64,000 bases of DNA, taken from the NCBI GenBank assembly GCA_037039925.1, contig JAXRKP010000394.1:67001-131000 (forward strand). The letters are read 5' to 3'. Position 1 is the first letter of the stretch. Each line of letters opens with the position of its first letter. Positions 1 through 10,860 of this stretch are shown in pieces. The notes below the pieces were generated by a model. The model had not been told where the DNA came from. It made no database searches and saw only the letters and a program-made list of their open reading frames with translations. The DNA is from Doris montereyensis (taxonomy: Eukaryota; Mollusca; Gastropoda; Nudibranchia; Dorididae). A program made the translations under genes and the position numbers.

Positions 1-36
1 AAAATTTTACAGACGAGCAAAGACAACCATGCGAGT

Positions 37-162
37 GAGTTTGGGACCAAAGGGTTTATTTTCTATTCTTTGCATATTCGGGTGGAACGATCATTTATCT
101 ACAAGTTTGTGGCAGAAAAATGTCCATATGACGTATAATTTTTTCTTACAAGATATTTTGTA
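37..162. repeat. Direct repeat, copy 1 (~126 bp)
   Basis: This segment recurs at 454-578 with only a few substitutions, for example in the stretch TTTGGGACCAAAGGGTTTAT. The copies are about 290 bp apart in the same orientation. Neither copy has an open frame of note. They may be ends of a longer element or two insertions of one family; no terminal repeats were recognised. Confidence 0.8.
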
Positions 163-453
163 ATGCGACAAAATGTGACAAATCCACCAATAAAGACTGA
201 ACAAACACGTGATGTTTTGGGTATAACCTTTAACATGCTGGTATATGTATAATAAAGAACTCAAACAACTGGTGCAAGAAAACACGTCTTACTTAAATGA
301 AGACTAACGCGTGCTCTGCCCAAGAGACTGAAAAACGAGAAGACAGCGTCATCTTTGACCAAGGGATATAACTCCATTAATGAGCATACATGTACTTAGC
401 ATAAGATAAACACAGTTAGCTCTCTTAAGAGGGCGTGCGCCACCTGGACTGGC

Positions 454-578
454 GAGTTTGGGACCAAAGGGTTTATTTTCTGTTCTTTGCATATTCGGGT
501 AGAACGATCATTTATCTACAAGTTCATGGCAGAAAAATGTCCATATGACGTATAATTTTTCTTACAAGATATTTTGTA
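454..578. repeat. Direct repeat, copy 2 (~125 bp)
   Basis: Second copy of the 37-162 repeat, ending like copy 1 in AGATATTTTGTA. The two could be the long direct repeats of a decayed insertion, but the 290 bp between them shows no coding or terminal signature. Confidence 0.8.
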
Positions 579-1020
579 GGCAAGGGAAGGTAACAACAGT
601 CAAAATTTTGACGTAAATTACCCTAACACTGACTGAGAATATGGCAGTAAAAACGCGTATATTGGCGACTAGTCGATAAATGTGGCGACACCAAGTCACC
701 TGGCTTCGGCCGACACCGCTCGTCGTTTCGGCCCTTGGCTGTGTGATGTAAGAGGCGTTGCGCGTCAGTGTGTATGTAAACACGTGCACAAGCATAGGAA
801 TAGATAGAGGAAAGAACAAAAAAATAGTCATTTTGACGTCTTTTTCACAACAGTGCACATCTAGATTTATAATCCTCTTTACATTAGTAACAATGCCAGA
901 GACTGTCGAAAGAGTAAGGGGGCTGCTACAACAAGGGCAACCCGTTTGAAGCGTTTGTTTTGTGTTATTTTCTTTTGATTTTTTTACTTGCATTTTTTTC
1001 GAAATGTATTTTTTTTCACA
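579..1020. other. Non-repeat sequence with a small CpG-containing patch, no gene recognised
   Basis: Positions 660-760 are richer in G, C and CpG than the surroundings. Short open frames lie on both strands (143 codons on the minus strand, 562-993) but match no family I know and have no splice context. A distant promoter or first untranslated exon cannot be excluded. Confidence 0.4.
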
Positions 1021-1400
1021 CTAAAATTCTATCTCCTCCGCCATTTACTGAACGATTCGTTTTATATTTGGCACACATGTTCCTCTTGTCAATGTTAATA
1101 GAATGACATCGGGGTTTTTTTTAATATCTTGTAAACTTTTTGAGAATTTTGTTGTTGTATATTCACGATATATATTATTTTCAAAAATTCATTAAAAAAA
1201 AAATATCCAAAATGTTTAAAAATAAAAAACCCGACATTACTCTTAAGATATTGAATGGAAAAGACGATCTGCACAGGTTTTAAGTGATTTTATGTATAAC
1301 TAAGGGAGGACATAGATCTTGAAAATAGGGTCAAAATCCAAGATGGCGGTTGTTTCTATGACAACCAAGGACGCTACAAATTTTGCCATGATATAGGATG
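1020..1400 (-). repeat. Possible diverged fragment of repeat family B
   Basis: AT-rich stretch ending in CCAAGATGGCGGTTGTTTC, which reversed resembles the conserved start of the family B copies at 25548, 31514 and 53888 (GGCCGCCATCTTG preceded by CCATGGAAA). Similarity elsewhere is weak, so this is a tentative assignment. Confidence 0.35.
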
Positions 1401-1479
1401 ACTGCTTTTTGACAGTTACTCATGTACATACTAAAAGCAAAAATCCAAACTCAAAAGCAAGCAAAATTTCTTCATGATA

Positions 1480-1497
1480 CCCCCCCCCCCCCCCCCC
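1480..1497. repeat. Poly-C tract (~18 C)
   Basis: Uninterrupted run of C. Runs this long are often mis-sized in assemblies. No gene nearby. Confidence 0.9.
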
Positions 1498-1923
1498 TTT
1501 AACAAGATCACAATCATTACATAACCCTTCCTTAGACAACAAACAAACGAGGAAGATCTCAAAATGCCACGTCGTGTTTGTGAAGTCTTTATTGGTGGAG
1601 TTTATTACTTTTGACTTCATTCCACTGTGGCTCCTTTACGTTATTTACCAGTAATGTATTAGTTTGAACAAGTGTGATATAGATAAGCTGCGTTCTGACA
1701 TGCCATTTACCCCAATGTGTGTTTTTTTCTCGCATTGTTGACTTTTACTTACACATAGTCTAGTCCTACCATGCGAGTATTGCGAGTAGAGTGAAGACGA
1801 AAAACAAGCTCAAAGATGGTTGTATTAGTTGTAAAAGAACATTTGATGCTTTCCACAAAATATTATGCAATACAAAATTGCCAGTAAGCCTACCAAAATT
1901 GTTTGTGAACCTAACATGATAAG

Positions 1924-1927
<4 letters not shown>

Positions 1928-1958
<31 letters not shown>
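1928..1958. repeat. (TA)n microsatellite
   Basis: About 15 TA units, directly abutting the left end of the mariner-like remnant, which would have inserted into a TA. Confidence 0.9.
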
Positions 1959-1963
<5 letters not shown>

Positions 1964-2794
1964 AGTTTTTTTTTACTCTGAACGTTAAAGCATTATAATA
2001 TCGGAGAAACAGCTGTACTTTGAATCACGCAATTTTTTGCAAATGATTAGAAACTTATTAAATTGTTGTTTGATACCAAGTGCAATAAAATAGGACAAAT
2101 GACCCCCAAGTTACGACGTGAAATATAAATCATACCAAAATTTGGCGCGATATTTTTTATACCAAAATGCACTTGCACTCAACTCCCATTTCCTCGAAGA
2201 TGTATCGGTTGAGTTGGAGGGGGTGGGTAGCTGCATGCCAGTTAAATCGCTGGATATCACTCCTTTAGATTTCTCCTTCTGGGGTTACATCAAAAGCAAT
2301 GTTCTCGCAACCTCTGTCTCGGATCTGGATGAGCTTGAAAAAAGCAACATCAGAGGGGCAACTGCATCTGTGACATAGGAGATGCTTAGAAATTCTTGGC
2401 TGGAGCTCCAAATAAGGCTACAGTTGTTACACTACGAATTGTGGCTATCACATGGAGATGTAACAATAATGGATTTTAGATGAACTATAGCTGGTGACAA
2501 AGTGTAGGAAAATCTCTTAGCTTAAAACGCAAATCAATAATTAAATACCAGATTTCATTTAGACGCAATTTATATTTCTATCTCATTAACTGTAGATACC
2601 TACATGTCTTTTTTAATGGCTCATTAAACGACCATACGTCATATATGAATATGTTAATATATCAAACAAAACTGTAATGATTTTCCAATCGTTAACAACA
2701 ACAAAATCTGCACGATTCTATGTACAGCTGCTTTCCCGCAATTTCAATTTTTGTACTGTTCAAAGTAAAAAAAAAAAAAAAAGAAGACACCCTG
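1957..2794 (+). mobile_element. Mariner-like DNA transposon remnant, ~838 bp, with terminal inverted repeats
   Basis: The left end reads TAGGGTAAG, a T-run, then ACTCTGAACG. The reverse complement of the right end (about 2750-2794) reads CAGGGTGTC, a T-run, then ACTTTGAACAG. These align as imperfect terminal inverted repeats, flanked by TA on each side as expected for Tc1/mariner insertion. The interior keeps the 3' part of a transposase frame (2118-2465). At this length most of the transposase is gone, so the copy is non-autonomous. Confidence 0.7.
2118..2465 (+). pseudogene. Mariner-type transposase, C-terminal fragment (broken)
   Basis: The translation contains DITPLDFSFWGYIKSNV followed by a LDELEKSNIR-like stretch. 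This matches the region around the last catalytic acid of mariner-type transposases, whose usual pattern is S/PDLTPxDFFLWGxxK...LxEL. A TAG stop at 2376-2378 interrupts it, and the same frame continues with EMLRNSWLELQIRL, like the family's end (ITPEMLxNxWxExxxRL). The N-terminal helix-turn-helix and first catalytic Asp are missing. It cannot be functional. Confidence 0.75.
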
Positions 2795-2964
2795 TACATA
2801 ATTATCCAACGTTATGTCCAGTACATTGTCATTTGCTTTTATCATCAGCTTTCCATTCACACTCAACCTAGGGGAAACCAGCTGGATATGCAATGGGACT
2901 TCGATGTATAGATTTTTGTCCATATCTTACATACAATGTTTTGGGGCTCACTAATTTGTTTGTA

Positions 2965-3909
2965 CATTCAAACCTCGTTGAACCGCAAACTGTTGTGTCA
3001 GTGGTAACTTGGCGTTATTATGAGAATGGCGTTATAACGAAAGCACCCTTTTTCAATATTACAATGAGGGAAATAATCAATATTTGACTAATCCAGTAGA
3101 AAAAAAACTATCGCTAACAAAACAATGTAGGCCTAATGCATGTGAAATTGCCATCGTAGCTGTAGTATTATATAGTAATAGTAGAATTTATGACCACTTG
3201 CACTCGACTCCCAATTCCTTCAAAGATGTATCGGTTTAGGGGGACCAATTGTATGTGTAGTCTAGAAAAAAATATCGACAGAAACACTCCTAACTCAAAA
3301 TGGATTAGTCTAAGTTATGACACTGCTGTGAAGCTTAATTCTCGCCACTCAATTGGACTAATTCATAGCCATGCCTACCCCGTCAAGCTATTGTCAGAAT
3401 AACGCGATCTGGGCCTACGTCGATGCTACTCTTCATTCGGATGACCTAGACCTAAGCAATGGTCGATAAACGTTGTCTCGAAACTTTCACTTTCAGTACT
3501 CTCATTCTTATAAAGAAGAAGCCTTGTGTCACTAGTGTCAGTGTCATTTCTGTAAGTGTAAGACTAAGAGTACTAAGACACACATGACAGTGATGCGTTT
3601 GTGTGTGTAATATATGTTTGACTCCGTGATATGTGACCAAGCCAAACTAGATTCTTCTTCTTTTACCCACTTGCGCATCACTCCCAAGAAGGGGTGGCGA
3701 TGTACGGTGGCGGTATAACAAGTTGTATTTTACAATAGTTATTAAGGAACGTTCACACCAAATCATTGGCGGGTGGCACATGTCGGTATAACAAAGTATT
3801 TCATTGTATAGTGTCAGATTCGTACCATAGTACCGAGGTGAAAAGTTGGCGGTAAGCGAGAATGGCTCTGGCACTATAACGGGTGGGTCGGTATAACGAA
3901 GTTTGAGTG
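2965..3909. mobile_element. TA-flanked non-autonomous DNA transposon (pogo/Tc1-like MITE), ~945 bp
   Basis: The left end CATTCAAACCTCGTTGAACC and the reverse complement of the right end CACTCAAACTTCGTTATACC form ~20 bp imperfect terminal inverted repeats. TA dinucleotides flank both ends (2963-2964 and 3910-3911). Related CGTTATAACGAA-type words recur inside. No transposase frame was recognised. A fragment at 3193-3250 resembles 2167-2225 of the neighbouring mariner remnant, so material was probably nested or captured. Confidence 0.7.
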
Positions 3910-3960
3910 TATTTATGTTAATGACTGACACTCAATCACATAATATAGACACAGAGGGGA

Positions 3961-4064
<104 letters not shown>

Positions 4065-4479
4065 GACAGATAGGCATATAACATCGTCTTTGTTTCAATT
4101 TCAAAAATGAGGTATATATTTATAATAAATAAAGGGAAGAACTAAAGAAAGTAAAATCGGGATGCTACTTTAGAGATTTCTCACGCTTTCCAGTAAATCA
4201 TCATTTCTATAATCAATCCTAATGCCCTTGAGATCAGGAAAGGGTGTATAAATATAATATGACTTCATTTACCCTCTATAAGTAGAAAGAGCTGATCCTT
4301 TATCCTTGGGCGGAAAAAAAGTAACTATATTGTTTTGCCTGGTGAATCAAAAATCAACCACGGTATCTTATAAACGATTCTATTGTGGATTGTTTTGTTT
4401 GAAAATTTCAAATTTCAATTATCTAGCTGTTAATGTAGGCCCATTCATCATGTAGAGTATGTTTGTTACTACACCAATG

Positions 4480-4795
4480 TGGTGCCGGTGGCCGAGCAGT
4501 TAGGTTGCCGGAGTGGGGATCATGAGGTATGGGGTTCTAATCCTAGCAAAGCTAGGTCCGACGTTATGTTCCTTGGGAAAGACACTATTAACACGCATTT
4601 TCATCACTTTACCCAGGTGCGAATGGGCACAAGTACTAGATCTAGTTTGGGGATACAAATATGCATCAGACTAGCGTCGTGCCCAGGAGGTGGTTATTAT
4701 CACATGTTCCGTTTCACGCTTATTGAAACCGGGATAAGTTCCGGCTCCGAGGGCCGTAATGGCTCTGAAGGAATTTTACTTTACATCACACCAAT
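4480..4795 (+). repeat. tRNA-derived SINE, family S1 (full length, sense)
   Basis: The head resembles a tRNA-Leu/Ser gene, with an A-box-like GGTGGCCGAGCAGTTAGG and a B-box-like GGTTCTAATCC. A body shared with copies at 8816, 32981, 36473 and 45182 follows: TGTTCCTTGGGAAAGACAC, then ...GTAATGGCTCTGAAGGA, ending near TTTACTTTAC. It folds too poorly at the acceptor end to be a real tRNA gene. Transcription by RNA polymerase III and mobilisation by a LINE are the family's expected biology. Confidence 0.85.
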
Positions 4796-4829
4796 GCCAG
4801 AAACCCAGACTACAACAAGGAGGTAAATG

Positions 4830-7586
4830 TAACATTGTAGGCCTATAATAATAGTTTATAGTTATAGTCTATGGCTTTCCTTGAATGTTGTTAAGAATAT
4901 TATTAATAAGATACGTGCAAATAAATGTTATAGTATAATATGTGCAATCATATACACTTCAATATACTAATTTCACTTTTATGGGAAATATAAAAAGCAA
5001 TAGTAAATAGGGATTGTTCTTTTGGGATTTTTTTCTTTAAAACTATTAAAATACTAGATCTAGCTGTAGACTACCCACATTAATTTTGATAAAGTTTTAA
5101 AATATGTTGTAAGACAAACGAAACATGAATCTGTGGATGTGGGTAAAATCAAATCTGAAAAAAACTGACATTGACATCATATAATAAAAATACACACACA
5201 CACACATAATGTAGGCCAAGATGACTACATGTGACAAAAGAGCACAGGAAGTTAACTGGAGGCGTGATCAACATGAGAACCATCATAGGCCTATATCGTG
5301 TTGGCCAAGCATGGACAAGAATCTGGGCCAAGCCTACAAAAATATATAATACTTGTTAGAAATTAAAGGATATAAGTTATTTTAAAACCCATGTTTAAAA
5401 CAAACGCGTGTTATATTTAACAGACAGGCCAAATAGAATTGTCAAATAATTTATTGATATTATGTTAACGAAGTTCGCCGAAAGTGTCGATAATTTGGCA
5501 GTAACAGTACACATCAACGGGACCCCGTGTGACACCAACAATCGCCCCCGTAGCAAAAGACGTCGTGGCCTAGATGAAGGTCAGCGATAGAGAAACGATT
5601 TGGGCGAACGTCGAGTAGACAGTTAGATCACATAAATTTTCACTTAGCGTCAGTTTGAGCAGTATTCTGATATAAATTTTATTTAGATAGAGCACTGAAC
5701 TGTTGAATAAGGTACACTAAAATGTTTATAATCGCATAAGACACGAATAGGGTTGAAATTAGAGCAAAAAGGAGAAATTTGGGAAGAACATAGGCTAAGT
5801 TAGCCAGTAGAGAGTAGACCTTACATTTCATCGCACGCTGAAGCCGAAGCGAAGCTACAGGCCATGCGAATCTCTAAAACTTACTTCATACTGATTCATA
5901 GTGGGTTATCAGAGGGTTTTTAATGTAATTCTTTCTTTAAGATAGTTACATATTTTTAAAAAAGATGGGTGTCTCTTTATTAGCATTAGCTTGGGCTCAC
6001 ACTTCATTTTACTCTATGTGGATTAGATCTACCGAAGCGATGGAATGGCGATAATGGCTGACTGCCGTGGCATGGTGGACACAACGCAACAGGATGGAGA
6101 GCTCCATCTAGATCTACCATCGTTCGATTCTAAAGTCAAGACCTCTGATTTCCAAACATTGAAACTAATTCCATTTTTATTTTGATTCGATTTTTGTAGG
6201 TGTCTCTTGAGTGAATACCCCGACGGATTATCCAATTTTGATGCTTTGTATTATGAAAAGAATGTGACCTCATTTTCAGATTGCCTGTGTACCCTGTATT
6301 GTAGTAACCCACCCCAGTTTCATACGTAAAAACGTGAGTAGAGATAATACCGTATATAAATACGATCTTAATGTTGCTTTTCCTAAACCACTCAATGATG
6401 ATACATTAACTTTGATGAATTCATAAAAATAATGATACAATCTTTCATCTTGATTTGTCAAGCTACTCCTGTGCTAACGCACTACGGTAGTGGTGGGGCT
6501 TTTCGTGACCTTTGACCTAATCTAATACGACACATAATTGATGTATATACACGCTCATGCCCACGCTGGGCATGCTCATGCATTAGAATTTAGAGATAGA
6601 TTTCATAGAGAATCTAGATCTAGATCGATTAAATTGAATGCACCGGCAGTATCTTGTTTTGTCACCTTTGGTTGTTGTTTTTGTATGCAAAAGATCATGT
6701 GATGTTTTGTTATGTTAAATTTATAATTTTTACCAAAGCTAAAAATCAACAAAACTGAAAATTCATGAAAAATATCTCACCACAAGCGTAATGTCTCTAA
6801 CTAAGATCTCCACCTAAAATCTAAATCTAGATCTAGCCACCTAGATCTAGATCTAGAAATAAATCTAGATCAAGACACTAGTTTTAGCTCTAGAAATCTA
6901 GTCTCTATATCTAGGCCTAGTAAAACTAAAACGTCCTGGGACGGTTTAGCCTTAGGGATTGGGATTGTGATAACATCAATTATGATCAATGTTTCCAATT
7001 TGTCTTTCTTTATGAGTGGGAATCCCATTCCAGTACAACAATCATTAAATGGTTTTCTTGCCTAGCCTATTGATTATTGATCAGTTGATCAGTACATTTA
7101 TTTACATCTGTATCTGTGCATGTACCTAGAATTTCTCTGGCTAGTGTCAACTTGAAATGGTCACTTCTCTATTCTCCAACAAACAATATTAATTTTAAAG
7201 ACGTAAAAAACGTGCAGAAAATGAGAAAAGAGCCTTCTGCAATACTACAGCCTAAAATTAAAATCAAAACAAAAAGGTAGAAGAAAAGATAAGGAAAATT
7301 AAAGCCCTCTAAGAACAAAACAGGATAGAATAGACAGATATAATATAAAATCCTTCAACTTGTAGGCCTATTGTATAGACCTGTTTATTGTAATTATTTA
7401 CTAAATCTAATTAATATTAATAAGCAACCAATTATTCTTGAAAAACCAAATTTATTAATTTGGTCTTGCCTTCTACTTCTAAGGAAATTTACATATTTAT
7501 TTGTTGTATATATTGAGCTTTTGGCAGATTTAAAATATCAAATTGACACTTTGTATTGTAGGTGTTATAGTTGCCATAGGCCATAG
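4830..7586. other. AT-rich intergenic sequence without a recognised gene
   Basis: Contains a short (CA)n tract at about 5191-5206 and a cluster of CTAGATCT-type words at 6600-6920. Open frames are short and scattered and none resembles a known protein. A distant untranslated first exon of PPP1R10 could lie anywhere between here and 22.8 kb. Confidence 0.5.
6595..6920. repeat. Cluster of CTAGATCT-type words
   Basis: The palindromic words CTAGATCTAG and AGATCTAGATC recur many times over about 320 bp, with further examples near 14530 and 63240. They are interspersed rather than strictly tandem. Confidence 0.6.
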
Positions 7587-7728
7587 ACGGTTGGTGGGCA
7601 ATGCTGATAGTTCTTACTTCTTTCCTTTCCCTCTTTGACTTACCTTTCATCCTGGTGTTTCCTCTTAATTCCCTCTGAGATCAACACATCACATATAGGA
7701 CTGGGTAAATTTCAATGAAACATACAAA
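7587..7728 (+). repeat. Repeat family A copy
   Basis: Family A pattern: GGTTGGTGGGC at the start, CTTCTTTCCTTTC in the middle, TGTTTCCTCTTAATTC and GGTAAATTTCAATGAAAC at the end. A second, more decayed copy lies at about 7875-7980. Confidence 0.75.
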
Positions 7729-7874
7729 ATTGTAGTTGCAACAAGTGGAGCAAAAGAGATTAATGGTTTTATTGCTGAAAATAACAAAAGAAACTAAATT
7801 TTGTACGCACCATTCATGAGAATGATTCCCTGGAACATGTTTAATGGGTCACACGACAGGGTTTATCGCAATCA

Positions 7875-7980
7875 TGATATTTCCTTCTTTCACTTATATC
7901 TCATCTTGCTGTTTCCTTTTAATTCACCATGAGATCATCATAATATATGGTGAAAGGGGCAAATTTGAATCCAACAAACC
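7875..7980 (+). repeat. Repeat family A copy (5' truncated)
   Basis: Retains CTTGCTGTTTCCTTTTAATT, a GAGATCATC word and a GGGGCAAATTTGAAT tail. The GC-rich start of the family is missing. Confidence 0.65.
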
Positions 7981-8443
7981 AACCATTATTTACATGAAGA
8001 CTTTCTTGAGAAGTCTGTCATTCGCAGTCGCAAGGTTTCATGTAGGGGAAAACAAGAATAGTAGTTCACTTTTCTTCTCTGATTTTTTATGATGATGAAC
8101 ATACATTATATTTGAGTATGTCTAGATCAGCCCTTGAAAATATTTATCTCTTTGTTTTTCTGTGTTGTGATTACAATTCAACCACTAACCATAAAATCGG
8201 ACAAGATAAAATTGTTTTAATGGCATATAAATATAATATAATATATTGTGCTTTTTTACATCAACAAAGTGCATTATTGTATGGGATGCTACCAGTACCA
8301 TAATCCAGGTGTAGATCTGTCCAGTATTAGATTTTACCTGTTGTCTGTCCCATTTTAAAAAAAATATCCATCCTTAAATGAAACCTGTTTGAAAGGAAAA
8401 TCATATATATTTTATAAATTGAAGTTATGAAAGAGCGTTCATT

Positions 8444-8552
<109 letters not shown>

Positions 8553-8815
8553 ATATATATATAGAGATATAGTTGCAATAGTCGTAGTCTTCCGTTTTGA
8601 ATGCATTCAAAGCAATCCATATCAACACAGTTACACTATGAACTTTGACAACATGTACATAATAGTGTACGAGAGTTTAAATAATTTACTCTTTGTCTTG
8701 AGGAGCATGATTATAATGTGTGAAGTCCCCAGGATTCACAAACAGATAGCAGCATTTACTCATTAACTTTAAATAGAATAAGAAAATTGCTGTGCGTATG
8801 TACACATATATATGT

Positions 8816-9075
8816 GGCATCGGTGACCGAGTGGTAAGACTGAGGATCATGAGGTCCCAAGTTCGAATCCTAACAAAGCTAGGTCGCATCGTGTTCCTTA
8901 GGAAAGACACGTAACATGCATTTTTCCCCACACTGCCCAGATGCCACTAGCTTGGGAATAGAAGCCTGCGTCCTGGGACTATTAAGCTTAATTTCAAGGA
9001 TTACTCCACAAAGTAAATTATTGTATGATAAAAAGTGATTATTGTCATCCTTGAAGGAACTTTACTGTACACATG
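8816..9075 (+). repeat. tRNA-derived SINE, family S1 (sense, internally deleted)
   Basis: Head GGTGACCGAGTGGTAAGACTG with B-box AGTTCGAATCC, then the family body TTCCTTAGGAAAGACAC and the end TTGAAGGAACTTTACTGTAC. Part of the body before the tail is deleted or rearranged relative to the 45182 copy. Confidence 0.8.
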
Positions 9076-9079
9076 TATG

Positions 9080-10004
9080 TCCTTTCTTTCAAGGCATAGG
9101 TCATTACCTCTATTGAGATTTGATTTATGTCATTTTGCTGTCAAGTAGACGTACAGGGGTTGTTTTCATTTACAAAAAATTCTTTCAGCCTCTTCCTGGT
9201 TGAGGTAGAGAAAAACATTTCCATGAATTTGCACGTGTCTCACATATAGTATATATGTACAATTGTATTGGTCCTGCCTTGTCCACTTTAATAGTATTCC
9301 GTTTTTTGGATCAACAGACTTTATTGAAATATATCCTCTGTAGAAGTTGGAACTAAATCAAATTTTATCTTAACATATTTTTTTAGATCAAAATTGGCCA
9401 GTACAAAATTTTGTATTTCGCATGGCCTTTTACTTTTAATGTATTTACACATATTTTTGTCAATTTTACTCAGTTGTTATTGTTCTTTATTTTTGACAGT
9501 TTAAATATTACAATGATTACACATATAATAAATTGTAAGATTTAAGTTTATTAATGTCAATTCCCACATTTTTCAGGAGATGAGGAGCTTCTGTTATCAT
9601 AGCAACATGGCATGGAGAGACAGAACGGAAAAGGCTTGAGTTCATACGCTTGGCTGATACTGATACTGCCACACTTTGAAGCTGCAATTTGCTTTTTTAT
9701 CCTCAAATTATTGTTTGCAGAAAGAGAGATGAGCTGCCGATTCTATGGCCGGTGTAGCAATGCAACAAAGTCCCCCAAGAGAGTGAAGAGAGAATGATAG
9801 AATACAGACGGTAAAATGGTTTGCTTGAGAGAGAGAGAAATAGAGAGGGAACAAGCTTGGGAAGTTGGGGTCCAACCAATCGGCCTACAATAACAAAAAG
9901 TGGTGAAATGAAGCGCAAGACACATGACACCTTGGGAAGTCAGAAAGCAAGAAAAGAAAATGAAATTTCTTCTCTTGCTCCCTTTTTTCTTTTTCTTTTT
10001 ATAG
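9080..10004. other. Intergenic sequence, no gene recognised
   Basis: AT-rich with a short GA-rich patch around 9820-9850. Overlapping short frames on both strands at 9612-10021 show no conserved motif. Confidence 0.5.
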
Positions 10005-10175
10005 GTAGATGGGACACCTAGTCCTATCGGAGACGGGCGATAAAAAGGATGTCCTATGTGCAGCGTTAAAGATCCCTTGGCAGTTTACAAGGCATTGGGG
10101 GAAAATTAAGAATCCTAGCCAAAACCTTGAGATCACCTTAGTTGTGGATGTGGGTAAATCAAATCAAATAAAAAT
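10005..10175 (+). repeat. tRNA-derived SINE, family S2 (3' half, sense)
   Basis: Matches the 3' half of the full S2 copy at 52245: CCTAGTCCTATCGGAGACGG, GATCCCTTGGCAGTTTACA, and the tail GAGATCACCTTAGTTGTGG followed by GGGTAAATCAAATCAAAT. The tRNA-like head is missing, consistent with 5' truncation. Confidence 0.8.
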
Positions 10176-10439
10176 GAAAATCCTTTTATTATATTCCCAG
10201 TTTTTTCTCTTTTTCACCTTTACTCCTCTCTCATTTGAAAAACAATTTTTAATCTCTTTTACTGTGAAAGTTAAAGAACGCGTTAAAACCAAAATGTCAC
10301 ATGTTTGTCCCGTCTCTCTCAATAGAGTTTTTACTTTTTGCTATGTACTGCCGGTCTTAACTGATTACACATTTTATTGCTGCTGGAGAGAAGAAGAAAA
10401 AAATGAATAGAAGTGTCCCCTAATGTTAATGTCAGTTTT

Positions 10440-10590
10440 CAGTGGGTGGTTGGCGGGTACTGATGGTAGGGCCACCTACTTCTTTTTCTTTCACTTAATT
10501 TTCAATTTGCTGTTTCCTCTTAATTCTCTTTGAGATCACAGCAAATGATAAACGAAGGGGATTTCAATAAAGCAATCAATCAGTCATTTG
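10440..10590 (+). repeat. Repeat family A copy
   Basis: GTGGTTGGCGGGTACTGATGG start, CTACTTCTTTTTCTTTCAC body, TGCTGTTTCCTCTTAATTC and a GGGGATTTCAATAAAGC tail. Confidence 0.8.
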
Positions 10591-10654
10591 GTGGGAGATA
10601 TGCTGATGTGGCTGAAGTAACTGTGTAAGAAGTCGCTGACAGAATTAGCTCTTT

Positions 10655-10860
10655 GGCTGCCAATCGCCGAACTATTTGTGCTTCCCTTAGTTTGTTCTAT
10701 GTGAAATGCCATCGGCTGCGGGATTTTCTCACAATTTTTGTTTCATAGACTAAATACTGATAATGATAAGATTGTGAGGAGATGCCCGCAACCAATACAT
10801 CAGCGTTTGGCACAGAAGAACCGATAGATTGGCGATTGGCAGCAAATGCTTAACAAAGTT
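10655..10860. repeat. Imperfect inverted repeat (foldback) of ~200 bp
   Basis: Left-arm words GCTGCCAATCGCC, GGCTGCGGGATTTTCTCACAA and GTTTCATAGACTAAATACTG each find a related reverse complement on the right, in mirror order (GGCGATTGGCAGC near 10832). The arms are diverged, so this is an old hairpin or foldback element with a short centre near 10750. Confidence 0.6.

Noticed and set aside
562..993. 143-codon minus-strand frame near the left end
   Set aside because: No known motif and no splice or promoter context. It overlaps a repeat copy at its end, so it is probably chance.
4480..4560. tRNA gene
   Set aside because: A and B boxes are present, but the acceptor stem does not pair and the same head is followed by a shared SINE body in several copies.
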